Of a stretch of 64,000 nucleotides of DNA, positions 35,488 through 45,407 are shown piece after piece. The stretch lies in the NCBI GenBank assembly GCA_034044135.1, contig CP139021.1, forward strand, positions 87,501 through 151,500, written 5' to 3'. Every line of letters begins with the position of its first letter. Positions within the stretch are counted from its first letter, which is position 1. The notes below the pieces were generated by a model. The model was not told where the DNA came from. It searched no databases and saw nothing but the letters and a program-made list of their open reading frames with translations. Source of the DNA: Flammeovirgaceae bacterium SG7u.111 (GTDB taxonomy: Bacteria; Bacteroidota; Bacteroidia; Cytophagales; Flammeovirgaceae). The translations under genes were made by a program, and so were the position numbers.

Positions 35488-38385
35488 CTAAACTGCTGCT
35501 TCCTCAGCGTAAGCTTCTACAGGAGTACAAGAACAAATCAGGTTTCTGTCACCAAATGCGCTGTCGATTCTTCTGACGGTTGGCCAGAATTTTTTCTCTT
35601 TTACGAAAGCTAAGGGATAAGCAGCTTTTTCCCTGCTATAAGGAAGTTCCCAGTTGTCGGCCAACAGCATTTCTGCGGTGTGAGGTGCATTTTTCAATAC
35701 ATTCACTTTGGTATCGGTTTTTCCTTCTTTTACCTCCATTATCTCTCCATAAATAGAAATAAGGGCATCGCAGAAGCGGTCAAGCTCGGCTTTCGATTCG
35801 CTCTCGGTTGGTTCTATCATAAGTGTGCCCGCTACAGGGAACGAAACGGTAGGGGCATGGTAACCGTAGTCCATCAGCCTTTTGGCAATGTCTTCCACTT
35901 CTACTCCAAATTCTTTGAACTGGCGGCAATCAACGATCATTTCGTGAGCGCAGCGGCCATTTTTACCTGTATAGAGGATTTGAAAATAGTTTTCTAACCT
36001 TGCTTTTATATAGTTAGCGTTTAAGATCGCTCTTTTGGTCGCGTTGGTCAAGCCTTCTTCGCCCATCATGGCAATGTACGCATAAGAAATAGGCAAGATG
36101 CTGGCAGAGCCCCAAGGTGCAGCCGAAACCGCCGTGCCTTGTTTTCCATCCAACTCTACCACTGCATGTCCCGAAAGGAAAGGAGCTAACTCCTTGGTAA
36201 CGCCGATGGGTCCCATACCAGGTCCGCCGCCGCCGTGAGGGATACAGAACGTTTTATGGAGGTTGAGGTGGCAAACATCTGCACCAATGTTGGCAGGGCT
36301 GGTCAAACCGACTTGTGCGTTCATGTTTGCTCCGTCCATATATACTTTTCCTCCAAACTTGTGGATAAGTTGGCAAATCTCGATGATTCCTTCTTCAAAT
36401 ACCCCGTGGGTAGAAGGATAGGTAACCATGAGAGCGGCCAAATCATCTTTGTGGGTTTCTGCTTTTTCAGCCAAATCAACCATATCGATGTTGCCATTTT
36501 CATCACATTTGGTGATTACCACTTTCATGCCCGCCATTACCGCACTAGCAGGGTTGGTGCCATGTGCCGAAGATGGAATCAGCGCCACATTTCTGTGACC
36601 TTCACCATTTCCCTTATGGTAGCCCATTATAGCCATCAAGCCAGCATACTCGCCTTGTGCACCTGAGTTAGGTTGAAGAGATACGGCATCGAAACCAGTG
36701 ATTTCACACAACCATTTTTCTAAATTATCGAACATTTTGGAATAGCCATCAGCTTGATTAAGCGGGGCGAATGGGTGCAGATTTCCAACGGTTGACCAAG
36801 TGATCGGAATCATTTCCGAAGTGGCGTTGAGTTTCATGGTACAAGAACCCAATGAGATCATCGAATGAACCAAAGAAAGATCTTTGTTTTCCAACGATTT
36901 GAGGTAACGCAACATCTCGTGCTCAGAGTGGTAAGCCGAGAAAACAGGATGTTCGAGGTAAGTAGTTTTCCTTTGCAAGCTTTCGCCAATAGCCAAATCA
37001 ATTGATTGAGCTAGCTCGGTCACATCAAAGTCGATATTTTCACCCATAGCTTCGGCAAAAATATTCACCAAGATTTCTATGTCTTCTACAGTAGTGCTTT
37101 CGCCGATAGAAACGCCCACATTTCCATCTCCAAAGTAGCGGAGGTTAATTTCGTTTTTGAGGGCAAATTCCTTCAATATTTCTTCATTAGCTTCGCTTCC
37201 CAAGTCTAGTTTGAGAGTATCGAAGAACTGGTCATTTTTGACAGAAACGCCAATTTTTTCCAAGCTTTTTGCCAAAAGGTTGGTCATGCCATGTATACGC
37301 AAGGCTATATTTTTCAAACCTTTAGGTCCGTGATAAACTGCGTAAGCTGCTGCTATTACCGCCAACAAAACTTGTGCGGTGCAGATATTTGAAGTAGCTT
37401 TTTCTCTTTTAATATGCTGCTCACGTGTTTGGAGCGCCATTCGATAAGCCACTTTACCATCCACGTCTTTAGATATACCGATAATACGGCCGGGCAACAT
37501 ACGTTTGTAATCATCTTTGGCAGAAAGGAAAGCTGCATGTGGACCGCCATAGCCCAAAGGAACACCAAATCGTTGCGAGGAACCAATGACTACATCAGCG
37601 CCCATTTCGCCAGGTGTTTTGAGTAACAACAAGCTAAGCAGGTCGGCAGCTAAGGTTACCTGCACTTTATTCTCGTGAGCCGAGGCAATGAGCTCAGTGA
37701 AATCGGTTACTTGCCCGTTGGTATCAGGGTATTGTAAAAGCACACCGTAAAGGCTTGCATCGGTAAGGTCAAGGCTTTCTACAGAGGCTATTTCTAAGTC
37801 AATCCCAATTGAAATTGCCCTCGTACGCATCACGTCGATAGTTTGCGGATGGCAATTATCGGCTACGAAGAACTTGTTTGCCCCTTTCTTTTTACGCTGA
37901 GCAAAAGCATAGGTCATGCCCATTGCTTCGGCAGCGGCAGTGCCCTCGTCTAGCAAAGAAGCGTTGGCTATTTCCAAGCCTGTTAGGTCGGATACAACTG
38001 TCTGGAAATTTAGCAACATTTCCAATCTTCCTTGGGCAATTTCCGCTTGGTAAGGCGTGTAAGCGGTGTACCATCCTGGGTTTTCCAAAATATTGCGGAG
38101 GATTACCGTAGGAGTGATGGTATCAGAATAACCCATGCCAATGTAGTTTTTGAAAACCTTGTTTTTATCGGTGAGCTGCTTAAATTCTTGTAGAAATTTG
38201 TATTCGTTTTGTGCGGGTGGAAGTTGAAGTTTTTGCTTCAAACGGATAGCTGGCGGTACGGTTTCGTCTATCAGGGTGTCGAGGTTTGGCGTGCCAATCG
38301 CCGCTAGCATTTCTTGTACCTCGGCATCACCTGAACTGTTGTGACGCTTTTCGAATTTTTCGAAGTTCCTTAAGTTGATGTTCAT
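35488..38385 (-). CDS. gcvP: Glycine dehydrogenase (decarboxylating), P protein
   Basis: PLP-dependent P protein of the glycine cleavage system: it decarboxylates glycine and passes the aminomethyl group to lipoylated H protein. The 965-aa single chain fuses the two homologous halves that are separate subunits in some bacteria. The N-terminal half begins at [14 protein letters not shown]; the C-terminal half carries the PLP-lysine segment [16 protein letters not shown]. Length and motifs are complete. gcvT and gcvH are not adjacent. No glycine riboswitch was recognised upstream. Confidence 0.97.
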   Translation of the reverse strand: MNINLRNFEKFEKRHNSSGDAEVQEMLAAIGTPNLDTLIDETVPPAIRLKQKLQLPPAQNEYKFLQEFKQLTDKNKVFKNYIGMGYSDTITPTVILRNILENPGWYTAYTPYQAEIAQGRLEMLLNFQTVVSDLTGLEIANASLLDEGTAAAEAMGMTYAFAQRKKKGANKFFVADNCHPQTIDVMRTRAISIGIDLEIASVESLDLTDASLYGVLLQYPDTNGQVTDFTELIASAHENKVQVTLAADLLSLLLLKTPGEMGADVVIGSSQRFGVPLGYGGPHAAFLSAKDDYKRMLPGRIIGISKDVDGKVAYRMALQTREQHIKREKATSNICTAQVLLAVIAAAYAVYHGPKGLKNIALRIHGMTNLLAKSLEKIGVSVKNDQFFDTLKLDLGSEANEEILKEFALKNEINLRYFGDGNVGVSIGESTTVEDIEILVNIFAEAMGENIDFDVTELAQSIDLAIGESLQRKTTYLEHPVFSAYHSEHEMLRYLKSLENKDLSLVHSMISLGSCTMKLNATSEMIPITWSTVGNLHPFAPLNQADGYSKMFDNLEKWLCEITGFDAVSLQPNSGAQGEYAGLMAIMGYHKGNGEGHRNVALIPSSAHGTNPASAVMAGMKVVITKCDENGNIDMVDLAEKAETHKDDLAALMVTYPSTHGVFEEGIIEICQLIHKFGGKVYMDGANMNAQVGLTSPANIGADVCHLNLHKTFCIPHGGGGPGMGPIGVTKELAPFLSGHAVVELDGKQGTAVSAAPWGSASILPISYAYIAMMGEEGLTNATKRAILNANYIKARLENYFQILYTGKNGRCAHEMIVDCRQFKEFGVEVEDIAKRLMDYGYHAPTVSFPVAGTLMIEPTESESKAELDRFCDALISIYGEIMEVKEGKTDTKVNVLKNAPHTAEMLLADNWELPYSREKAAYPLAFVKEKKFWPTVRRIDSAFGDRNLICSCTPVEAYAEEAAV

Positions 38386-38614
38386 TCTTCGCGGTTGTGA
38401 TAAAAAGTATTGAATAATAACATCCCGTCATGGTGATTTAAACCTTGATAGGCAATGCGTTAATTTGTGTTGTTTTGCAATAAGCTGCAAATATAGCGAG
38501 TTCAGTTCAGAAGTGTTACCTTAGCGTTAATATTCGGGTAAAACCTATGCTGTTTTTCAGGTAAGAAATGAGGTGTTCAGCAAGAATGTTTTGCCGAAAT
38601 GCTACAGAACTGTT

Positions 38615-39175
38615 CTACGAATTGAATTGGTTCATGGTCTGCTGGATTCCTACAGAAGCAAAGGAAAGTATCATTTCGCAAGCTTTTTCCACATGTAGGC
38701 CAAGCTCGGCAAATTCTCCTTCGGAAAAAGGACTTAATACGTAATCGACCTGTTTGCCTCTAGAAAAATCATCGCCTATGCCGAAGCGCAGCCTTGGGTA
38801 GGCATTCGACCCTAAAATTTCTTCAATATTCTTCAAGCCATTATGCCCGGCACTTGCCCCTTTGGGTCGCATCCGCAGCGTACCGAAAGGTAATGCTAGG
38901 TCGTCCATGATTACGAGCGTATTGCTTACGGGGACTTTCAAGGTTTTCATCCAGTAATTTAGCGCCTTCCCGCTCAGGTTCATATACGTTGTAGGTTTTA
39001 CCATGTAAATCCCCCTTCCCTTAAACTTAAAATCTGCTACGTTGGCAAGCCTATCCGAATCGAACTCCACACCTTTTTGCTTTGCCAATTCATCCAATAC
39101 CATAAAACCGATGTTGTGTCTTGTATCGGCATATTCCTTCCCTATATTTCCTAGTCCTACAATAAGGTATTTCAT
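38615..39175 (-). CDS. pth: Peptidyl-tRNA hydrolase
   Basis: Releases tRNA from peptidyl-tRNAs that drop off the ribosome. 186 aa from the internal Met at 39175, which begins the conserved [20 protein letters not shown]; the longer frame to 39208 adds eleven polar residues not found in the family. The catalytic His is in DTRHNIGF, and the Asn/Asp partners lie in the TYMNLSG and [11 protein letters not shown] segments. The [12 protein letters not shown] stretch is also typical. It is monocistronic as far as visible. Confidence 0.95.
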   Translation of the reverse strand: MKYLIVGLGNIGKEYADTRHNIGFMVLDELAKQKGVEFDSDRLANVADFKFKGRGIYMVKPTTYMNLSGKALNYWMKTLKVPVSNTLVIMDDLALPFGTLRMRPKGASAGHNGLKNIEEILGSNAYPRLRFGIGDDFSRGKQVDYVLSPFSEGEFAELGLHVEKACEMILSFASVGIQQTMNQFNS

Positions 39176-39208
39176 ATGGTTGTTTTTTTGCTTCGTTAAA
39201 AGCTGCAA

Positions 39209-39609
39209 AGATCAGCTTATCCTTATTTTCTACAAAATAACATTTTAAAAAGTATGAAATACTTTGGCTCTGATCTTGTCAGGAAATTTGATTTTTTAAC
39301 TCAATTAGGGTTAAAAATTAATGCTGAGATAAAATAAAAGGTTTTGAGGTTCAGGATTTTTAAAGAATTTGCTTATCTTCAAATAGACTTGAAAACTAAG
39401 AGAAAATAGTGTTGTAGGAGTAGAGGTGAAATTTTCAAGAAAATAAAACAGAAGTTGGCCAATTTCTGTTGACAAATAAAATAGGGCTTACTAAAAAGTG
39501 GGTTTCACAACTCTCAAAATGATTCCCAACAAATTCGGCTATTGGTTTTGGCGTCCATTATGGTGAGTCCGGTAAAATGATTCTTCATTTGTAACTACGA
39601 GTAGTTCCT
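39209..39609. other. Intergenic region upstream of a small membrane protein
   Basis: About 400 AT-rich bases holding the divergent promoters of pth (minus) and the 82-aa gene (plus). A 15-codon, tryptophan-rich plus-strand ORF (MIPNKFGYWFWRPLW) lies at 39519-39566, 43 bases before the 82-aa gene. No other feature was recognised. Confidence 0.5.
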
Positions 39610-39858
39610 ATGCTTTTGCTAGTAAATGCACTTTTTTTTATTTTGGCATATGTCATCACAGTGGCTTATATCATCTCCCGGACGGACTTTGGAAGAGGCT
39701 CGAACGACGATGGAAATGATAGTGGTGACGGTGGCTGGAACGATCCGCCCAAAGATCCTCCTTTCGACTTGCCTCCAGGCGTATTTATACTTCCCCCCGA
39801 TGCCGATGACCCTTCTGTAAAGAGGAGGTCTTTGCTGGAAGACGAAAGTTTTGCTTAG
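39610..39858 (+). CDS. 82-aa membrane-anchored protein with acidic, proline-rich tail
   Basis: Small protein with one N-terminal membrane helix (about residues 2-22) and a hydrophilic tail rich in Asp, Gly and Pro: NDDGNDSGDGGW, NDPPKDPPFDLPPGV and LPPDADDP. The low-complexity tail and clean anchor suggest a real gene rather than chance. I do not recognise a family. It stands alone between divergent pth and convergent rarA. The competing frame at 39626-39820 is its shadow. Confidence 0.62.
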   Translation: MLLLVNALFFILAYVITVAYIISRTDFGRGSNDDGNDSGDGGWNDPPKDPPFDLPPGVFILPPDADDPSVKRRSLLEDESFA

Positions 39859-39948
39859 GTTTAGGTGATAGAGGCTGGAGGTTAGAAGTTAGAAAAAGTT
39901 TTCTCCAATTATTTTTACACCCTCTCTTGCTCGCCCCTCAAACTAAAA

Positions 39949-41217
39949 TCAATATCCATACTTATCTTTCCACAGCATCCTCAATCTTTTTCGCATTTCT
40001 TCTTCTCTTGGGTTTTTGCCTGGGTCGTAAATCACTTTTCCAGCCAGTTCTTTGGGTAAGAATTCCTGTTCGGCAAAGTTGTTTTCGTAGTTGTGCGAAT
40101 ATTTGTAGCCTTTTCCATAGCCCTGTTGCTTCATAAGCTTGGTTGGAGCATTGCGGATGGCAAGTGGAACTTGCAAGTTCCCCGTGTCTCTCACTACTTG
40201 TTGGGCTTTATTTATAGCCATGTACGCAGCATTGCTTTTGGGCGATGCTGCCAAATAAGTAGTGGCTTGAGAGAGAATAATCCGAGCTTCGGGGTAGCCT
40301 ACAAACGTGACAGCTTGGAAGCAGTTGGTGGCAATGACCAAGGCGGTCGGGTTGGCATTTCCGATATCTTCCGAGGCGGCAATGAGCAGCCTGCGGGCAA
40401 TAAATTTGGGATCTTCTCCGCCTTCTATCATCCTTGCCAAGTAATAAACAGCAGCATTTGGGTCGCTTCCTCGTATTGATTTTATAAATGCGGAAATAAT
40501 ATCGTAATGTTGTTCCCCCGTTTTGTCATAAAGTACAGTTTTCCGTTGGGCAGTGTTCAATACAATTTCATCTGTGATTTCCACTTCCTCACTTTCTTCC
40601 TCATCTGCTACCATTTCCAGTAAATTGAGCACTTTTCGGGCATCTCCGTCAGAAAGGTTGATGAGCGCTTCTGTTTCTGCCAACGTAATTTTTTTCTGTT
40701 GAAGGAAAGGGTCAATGGTTATAGCTTGCTTCATCAGCCCAATCAGCTCGCTTTTGTCGAGGTGCTTGAGGGTGTACACTTGGCAGCGGGAAATAAGTGC
40801 TGAGTTTACCTCGAAGGAAGGGTTTTCGGTGGTAGCACCCAGCAGGGTTATATATCCTTTTTCCACAGCTCCCAACAGCGCATCTTGCTGGCTTTTGTTG
40901 AAGCGGTGGATTTCATCTATAAATAGTACCGTATTGTACTGGTTTTGCGCTTTGGCAATTACCTCCCTCACTTCTTTTACCCCTGCACTCACTGCGCTTA
41001 GGGTAAAGAAAGGGCGTTTCATTTGGTTGGCAATGATGTTGGCAAGGGTAGTTTTACCCACGCCAGGAGGACCCCAAAATATCATGGAGACCAAGGTGTT
41101 CCCTTCCACCATTTTCCTAATTACACCCCGCTCGCCCACAAGGTGCTTTTGCCCTATAAAAGTATCGAACGAGGAAGGACGAATCCGCTCCGAAAGAGGT
41201 GGTCTGTTGGCTTTCAT
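39949..41217 (-). CDS. rarA: Replication-associated recombination AAA ATPase RarA/MgsA
   Basis: Clamp-loader-like AAA+ ATPase that acts at stalled replication forks. The 422-aa protein has Walker A GPPGVGKTTLA near residue 50, Walker B LFIDEIHRFNKSQQDALL near 100, the sensor 1 segment LLGATTENPSFEVNSAL, an arginine-containing ISRCQVYTL stretch and the C-terminal tetramerisation region (GYKYSHNYENNFAEQEFLP). Length and order match the RarA/WRNIP1 family. It is transcribed alone, with no neighbour that refines its role. Confidence 0.95.
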   Translation of the reverse strand: MKANRPPLSERIRPSSFDTFIGQKHLVGERGVIRKMVEGNTLVSMIFWGPPGVGKTTLANIIANQMKRPFFTLSAVSAGVKEVREVIAKAQNQYNTVLFIDEIHRFNKSQQDALLGAVEKGYITLLGATTENPSFEVNSALISRCQVYTLKHLDKSELIGLMKQAITIDPFLQQKKITLAETEALINLSDGDARKVLNLLEMVADEEESEEVEITDEIVLNTAQRKTVLYDKTGEQHYDIISAFIKSIRGSDPNAAVYYLARMIEGGEDPKFIARRLLIAASEDIGNANPTALVIATNCFQAVTFVGYPEARIILSQATTYLAASPKSNAAYMAINKAQQVVRDTGNLQVPLAIRNAPTKLMKQQGYGKGYKYSHNYENNFAEQEFLPKELAGKVIYDPGKNPREEEMRKRLRMLWKDKYGY

Positions 41218-41277
41218 AGGTCAAATATAAATAGAAAAGCACAGGTTTTATGTCCTTAACTTATAGCGGGTTTCATA

Positions 41278-41750
41278 TTGAATTCATATTCAGGTGATAC
41301 CTTGTCCAAAACCACAACCTATGAACGAACACTCCTGATTTTACTGTTTTATACAACAGGAATAGCAGCGTATGCGCAAAATTCGGCTGATTCCACCAGT
41401 CTTTTGCAAAGCTTGTATTCAGAAACTTTTGCAAAAGACAGCAACCCTTATGCATCGAAAAAATGCTACGAGACCATTAAAGGTTGGAGGATATATACAG
41501 TTTAGGTACAATAGTTTTAAAACGAATCCGAATCTTGAATGCGAGCAGTGTGACCCTATATATGGAGGAAAAAGTTTGAATTGGATGCCCGAAGTCAAGA
41601 TACTAAAGAGTTTGAAATAGACCCAGAATGGCATCCTAATAATGTTTTTGAACTCGCAGTGATGCTGATAGGAAAACTTCTTACACCACAGAACCGATGA
41701 ACTTTCAAGTAGAGCACATGATTCGGTTTCAGGCACAAATGAATTATTAA
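41278..41750 (+). pseudogene. Decayed OprO/P-type porin gene
   Basis: Pieces of one outer-membrane porin are spread over shifting frames. Segment 1 (41278 to about 41470) has a signal peptide (LLILLFYTTGIAAYAQ) and linker. Segment 2 (about 41466-41565, next frame) reads LKVGGYIQFRYNSF then TNPNLECEQCD, typical of Bacteroidota phosphate-selective-porin-like proteins. Segment 3 (about 41569-41660, first frame) reads KEFEIDPEWHPNNVFELAV. Segment 4 (41661-41750, third frame) reads DADRKTSY and ends VEHMIRFQAQMNY plus stop, a porin-like C-terminal strand. Only about 155 codons of a family of roughly 400 remain, so a large internal deletion accompanies at least three frameshifts. An IS element lies 71 bases downstream. 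Confidence 0.78.
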
Positions 41751-41820
41751 TTGAGTTTTTCGACTTTGTGATGTTTTAAGTATTACATTTTTTAGGCATA
41801 GTGTCATGAAGACTTAATTA

Positions 41821-42687
41821 GATCATGTTTAAAAATTTTAAATAGGCATTTTTTTGATCCTATTAAGTATTATTTGGCAGTTTTGCCATAAAACCCAAGC
41901 TTCTTGGCTTTTGGTAGTTTTTTCATAGTCTTTGGACAGCCTCCGGAAGAAATTGAACGTGCCGAATGTCCTCTCGGTGACCCATCTCCACTTGATGGGC
42001 ACAAAGCCCCTGGGGGTTGGGGGACAAGAGGATATCTCGACCTCTACGCCCCTTATGTTGTCCTCTACCCATCCGGTGAACTTCTTTTTATAGGCCTGGT
42101 CTGCCAGGATCTTTTCCATCCTGTGCAGGTAGCCCAAGAGGGGCTCCACCACCCGTTGCCCTATCGTGCCGTCATGCTCGTTGGCGCCAGTGGCGACCAC
42201 TCCCCATACCAGCCCGAGCGTATCGGTGATGACGTGCCTTTTTCTCCCGTTCACCTTCTTGTTGCCGTCCAGCCCCGTGTCCTGCCCGATAAAAGGCGCG
42301 CACTTTACCGACTGGCTATCAATGGAAAGCATGCTCGGGGTCGCCTTCTTGCCCTTCCTCTTGCGCTCTAGTTGGTTGAGTGCCGCGTTCAGCCGAAAAA
42401 GCGTGTTGTCCCCCTGCCACTTGCGGAAATAATAGTATACCACATTCCAAGGAGGGCGTCCCTCGCCCGAGAGGCTGCGCCACTGCTGTCCGCTGCGCAT
42501 GCAGTACAAGATCGAGTCCACCACGTCCCTGAGGTCATATTTGCGTTTCCTTTCCACGGGAAGATATTCTTTTATATATTGCCATTGCCGGGAGGTCAAG
42601 CGGGTATATCCTGTTTCCATAAACTTTGTTGTTTCGTCACTACAAAGTTTTAGCCTGCCCGGCTCTTTTCAAAATTTAAACATGCTC
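41821..42687 (-). mobile_element. IS5-family insertion sequence (IS1031-like), 867 bp
   Basis: The element is bounded by terminal inverted repeats: left gatcatgtttaaa (41821-41833) and right, on the other strand, gagcatgtttaaa (42675-42687), 12 of 13 matching. A direct repeat TTA flanks both ends (41818-41820 and 42688-42690), fitting the 3-bp TNA target duplications and GAG ends of the IS1031 group. It contains one transposase gene and is visibly richer in G and C than its surroundings. All parts look intact, so it may be a recent, potentially active insertion. Confidence 0.85.
41838..42620 (-). CDS. IS5-family DDE transposase
   Basis: 260-aa transposase filling the insertion sequence. The DDE catalytic residues are in view: D in SIDSQSVK, D in ILADQAYKKK, and E in WVTERTFGTFNFFRRLSKDY, the classic IS4/IS5 Y-(2)-R-(3)-E-(6)-K-like C1 region. 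The N-terminal DUF4096-type domain (LTSRQWQYIKEYL, DILYCMRSGQQWR-like) is present. Single uninterrupted frame, no programmed frameshift evident. GC-rich codon use differs from neighbouring genes, a sign of transfer. Confidence 0.93.
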   Translation of the reverse strand: METGYTRLTSRQWQYIKEYLPVERKRKYDLRDVVDSILYCMRSGQQWRSLSGEGRPPWNVVYYYFRKWQGDNTLFRLNAALNQLERKRKGKKATPSMLSIDSQSVKCAPFIGQDTGLDGNKKVNGRKRHVITDTLGLVWGVVATGANEHDGTIGQRVVEPLLGYLHRMEKILADQAYKKKFTGWVEDNIRGVEVEISSCPPTPRGFVPIKWRWVTERTFGTFNFFRRLSKDYEKTTKSQEAWVLWQNCQIILNRIKKMPI

Positions 42688-42814
42688 TTAACTAGAGTCC
42701 TTAAAAAAAATAACATCGTCTATTTATTTAATTAAACATAATTAATCAATACTCTACTACGTTCTAAGCAAAAGTACCGACTGTAACTTAATAAACTGTA
42801 AAATATTCATTGTT

Positions 42815-44461
42815 ATGCTTAGAAAGTTAAAAATCTCAACTCGCTTGTGGATTTTGAATGGGCTCATGATCGTTATTGCGTTCCTTTCTTTTCTGATTTT
42901 TTATGTCAATCTTGAAAGAATAAAATCATACAGCTCCGATATGCTGTATGATGAAATGCTGCAACTGAAAAAGCAAAAAATTCAAGCAGCCACTGTTGCG
43001 ACAGCTAAAATCATAGAAAAACTATGTGAAAATATTTCTGACGAACAGGAGCAGTTGGCTATTATTAAAAATACGTTGTACGATATTCGGTACGATACAA
43101 GTAGCACCAGCTATTTTTCTGTATATAAAGGTTCTGTCATGCAAGTATTTCCCCCTTCTCCTGCATTTGAAGGTAAAGATTTGGGCGATTCTGCTGATAG
43201 TACTGGCGTGTTTTATATAAGAGATTTGGTGAAAAAGGTTAACTCGGGCGGAGGGTTTGTTCAGTTTTGGCTAGGAGGTGGTAGTAATTCGGCTATAAGG
43301 GAAGCTAGGTTAAAGCTCTTGTACGGAACCCCTATAAAAGGAACCCCTTACTGGATTGGAAATGGTTTTTATATAGACAATATTCTCAATGCAAAAGAAG
43401 AGCTCCAGCTAGAGCTGGGCGATGTCCAGAAAACATCATTCTTCTCTATTGTACTTGGTGTAGGTTTCTTTTTGGCTTTTGTAGTAATGCCTATTAGTTG
43501 GCAAGTGAGGAAAAGTATTACCCAGCCAATCGCCTATCTTTCCGAGCAGCTTCAGTCACTAGGGAAGGGGTTGAAGGTAGATCTGATCAGTTCAGATAAT
43601 AAACATGAAATTGGGCTTATTACCGAATCGGTCAACCAAGTGATTCAAGAAAAGAACAGGGCTGCAGATTTTGCCTCGGCCATAGGTGAAGAGAATTTTG
43701 ATTTTGAATACGAAAAGCAAAGTGAGGACGATGTGTTAGGTATTTCTTTGATGGCTATGCGTGATAACCTAAAAGAGCATAGAAATGCAGAAGCGGCAAG
43801 GCATTGGAAAAACGATGGTTTGGCACTGTTTTCTTCAATTACACATTCCCAAGTAGATGACCTTGGAGTACTTGGGAAAAAATTGATCTCAGAAATTGTT
43901 AAGTATATTGGAGCGAACCAGGGGTGTATTTATCGAGTTCCGCAAGATGGTGAGAAGGTGATGGAAAGGATGGCTACTTATGCTTGGGGGCGAGTGAAAT
44001 ATGTTAAGGAGGCAATTCTTCCAGGCGAAGGGCTCGTAGGGCAGGCATGGCTTGAAAAAGAACCAACTTATTTGGAAGAAATTCCCGACGAGTACTTGAT
44101 TATAAAATCGGGGCTTGGTGAAGCTTGCCCAAAAATGATTTATATTCTTCCGCTTATTAGCAATGATGAGGTTCAGGGGATGCTGGAAATAGCCTCGTTC
44201 AAAAAATTGAATGAAATAGAGAAAAGCTTTTTGGAAAGCCTTGCAGAGAGCTTGGGCGCATGGCTGTGGTCGATCAGCAATACAGAAAAAACTAAAGCGC
44301 TTTTGGAAGAAAGCCAGCACCTCTCGGCCACGCTTCAGGCAGGAGAAGAGGAAATTCGCCAAAATATGGAAGAGCTTCAGGCTACCCACGAAGAGATGCG
44401 AAGACGTGAAGAGTCTTACAAGAGGCAAATAGAAGAATTGAAGGCTGAAAAAGCCGTCTAA
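42815..44461 (+). CDS. Membrane sensor protein with Cache, HAMP, GAF and coiled coil
   Basis: 548 aa. One membrane helix at about residues 11-30, an extracytoplasmic Cache-type sensor (about 35-200, with YFSVYKGSVMQVFPP and GTPYWIGNGFYIDN), a second helix at about 208-228, a HAMP linker (SITQPIAYLSEQLQSL), a GAF domain at about 330-480 (ANQGCIYRVPQDG, LPGEGLVGQAWLEKEPTYL, YILPLISNDEVQGMLEIA) and a C-terminal coiled coil of about 60 residues. No histidine kinase, methyl-accepting or GGDEF output domain follows, so signalling must pass to a partner through the coiled coil. It is transcribed alone. Confidence 0.85.
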   Translation: MLRKLKISTRLWILNGLMIVIAFLSFLIFYVNLERIKSYSSDMLYDEMLQLKKQKIQAATVATAKIIEKLCENISDEQEQLAIIKNTLYDIRYDTSSTSYFSVYKGSVMQVFPPSPAFEGKDLGDSADSTGVFYIRDLVKKVNSGGGFVQFWLGGGSNSAIREARLKLLYGTPIKGTPYWIGNGFYIDNILNAKEELQLELGDVQKTSFFSIVLGVGFFLAFVVMPISWQVRKSITQPIAYLSEQLQSLGKGLKVDLISSDNKHEIGLITESVNQVIQEKNRAADFASAIGEENFDFEYEKQSEDDVLGISLMAMRDNLKEHRNAEAARHWKNDGLALFSSITHSQVDDLGVLGKKLISEIVKYIGANQGCIYRVPQDGEKVMERMATYAWGRVKYVKEAILPGEGLVGQAWLEKEPTYLEEIPDEYLIIKSGLGEACPKMIYILPLISNDEVQGMLEIASFKKLNEIEKSFLESLAESLGAWLWSISNTEKTKALLEESQHLSATLQAGEEEIRQNMEELQATHEEMRRREESYKRQIEELKAEKAV

Positions 44462-44484
44462 TTATACTTCATGCCATTTTGCCA

Positions 44485-44520
44485 CTTATTCTTTCATAAA
44501 AAAGGATAAGGGGCTTTTTT
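44485..44520 (+). terminator. Weak terminator after the sensor gene
   Basis: The stem cttattcttt/aaaggataag (one G-U pair) is followed by GGGGCTTTTTT, 24 bases past the sensor stop. It separates the sensor gene from hisF. Confidence 0.55.
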
Positions 44521-44646
44521 GTGGATAATAATTTTGCTTTAGGGCGAAAGCCAGAAAAATAACCCAATCCCTCTCGTTTGCATACAAATACCTTCTCTTT
44601 GAAAAGGAATTGTCCTAAGTTTGTTCTTTGAAATTTCAATCAGCTT

Positions 44647-45402
44647 ATGCTTACAAAAAGAATAATTCCTTGCCTCGATATAAAAGACGGGCAAACGGTG
44701 AAGGGGATCAACTTTGTGAACCTTATAAGTGCGGGTGATCCGGTAGAGCTTGCCGAAATTTACAGTGAATCGGGTGCGGATGAGTTGGTGTTTTTGGACA
44801 TTACTGCTACGGTAGAAAAGCGTAAGACTTTGGTAGAGTTGGTTCGCCGAGTGGCGCAGAAAATCAGCATTCCATTTACCGTAGGTGGCGGTATCAGTAC
44901 CAAAGAAGATGTTTCTGCTTTGCTCAATGCTGGTGCAGACAAGATTTCCATCAATTCTTCGGCAGTTAAAAATCCTGATTTGGTAAATGAGCTTGCTGGG
45001 GAGTTTGGCTCGCAGTGCGTAGTAGTTGCTATCGATTCCCGATATGTGGAAGGGGAGCATATTGTGCATGTGAAAGGAGGGCGCGAACCTACTGAGTTAC
45101 GGACGATCCCTTGGGCAAAAGAGGTGGAAGAAAGAGGGGCTGGTGAGATTTTGCTTACTTCGATGGACCATGACGGTACTAAAAATGGTTTTGCCATAGA
45201 GCTTACCGGATACCTGACCAAAAACTTGAACATTCCTGTAATAGCCTCGGGTGGAGCAGGAAATATGGAGCATTTTGTAGATATTTTTGAAAACAACGAT
45301 GCGGATGCGGCGCTTGCTGCTAGCATTTTCCACTTCAAGGAAATTGGTATTCCAGATTTGAAAAGTTATTTGAATAAGAAAAATGTTGCTGTAAGGCTAT
45401 AA
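44647..45402 (+). CDS. hisF: Imidazole glycerol phosphate synthase, cyclase subunit
   Basis: TIM-barrel cyclase subunit that, with glutaminase HisH, converts PRFAR and ammonia to imidazole-glycerol phosphate and AICAR in histidine synthesis. The 251-aa protein starts [20 protein letters not shown] with the catalytic Asp, and has the phosphate-binding segments TVGGGIST and [11 protein letters not shown] and the second catalytic Asp in the [13 protein letters not shown] loop. It is followed five bases later by hisIE. hisH, hisA and the rest of the pathway are not in the window. Confidence 0.97.
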   Translation: MLTKRIIPCLDIKDGQTVKGINFVNLISAGDPVELAEIYSESGADELVFLDITATVEKRKTLVELVRRVAQKISIPFTVGGGISTKEDVSALLNAGADKISINSSAVKNPDLVNELAGEFGSQCVVVAIDSRYVEGEHIVHVKGGREPTELRTIPWAKEVEERGAGEILLTSMDHDGTKNGFAIELTGYLTKNLNIPVIASGGAGNMEHFVDIFENNDADAALAASIFHFKEIGIPDLKSYLNKKNVAVRL

Positions 45403-45407
45403 TATTA

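Noticed and set aside
38386-38614. Possible glycine riboswitch upstream of gcvP
   Set aside because: The leader lacks the paired purine-rich aptamer pattern of glycine riboswitches.
42661-42720. Treating the transposase as part of a composite transposon
   Set aside because: Only one IS copy with its own direct repeats is present; no second copy flanks any gene in the window.
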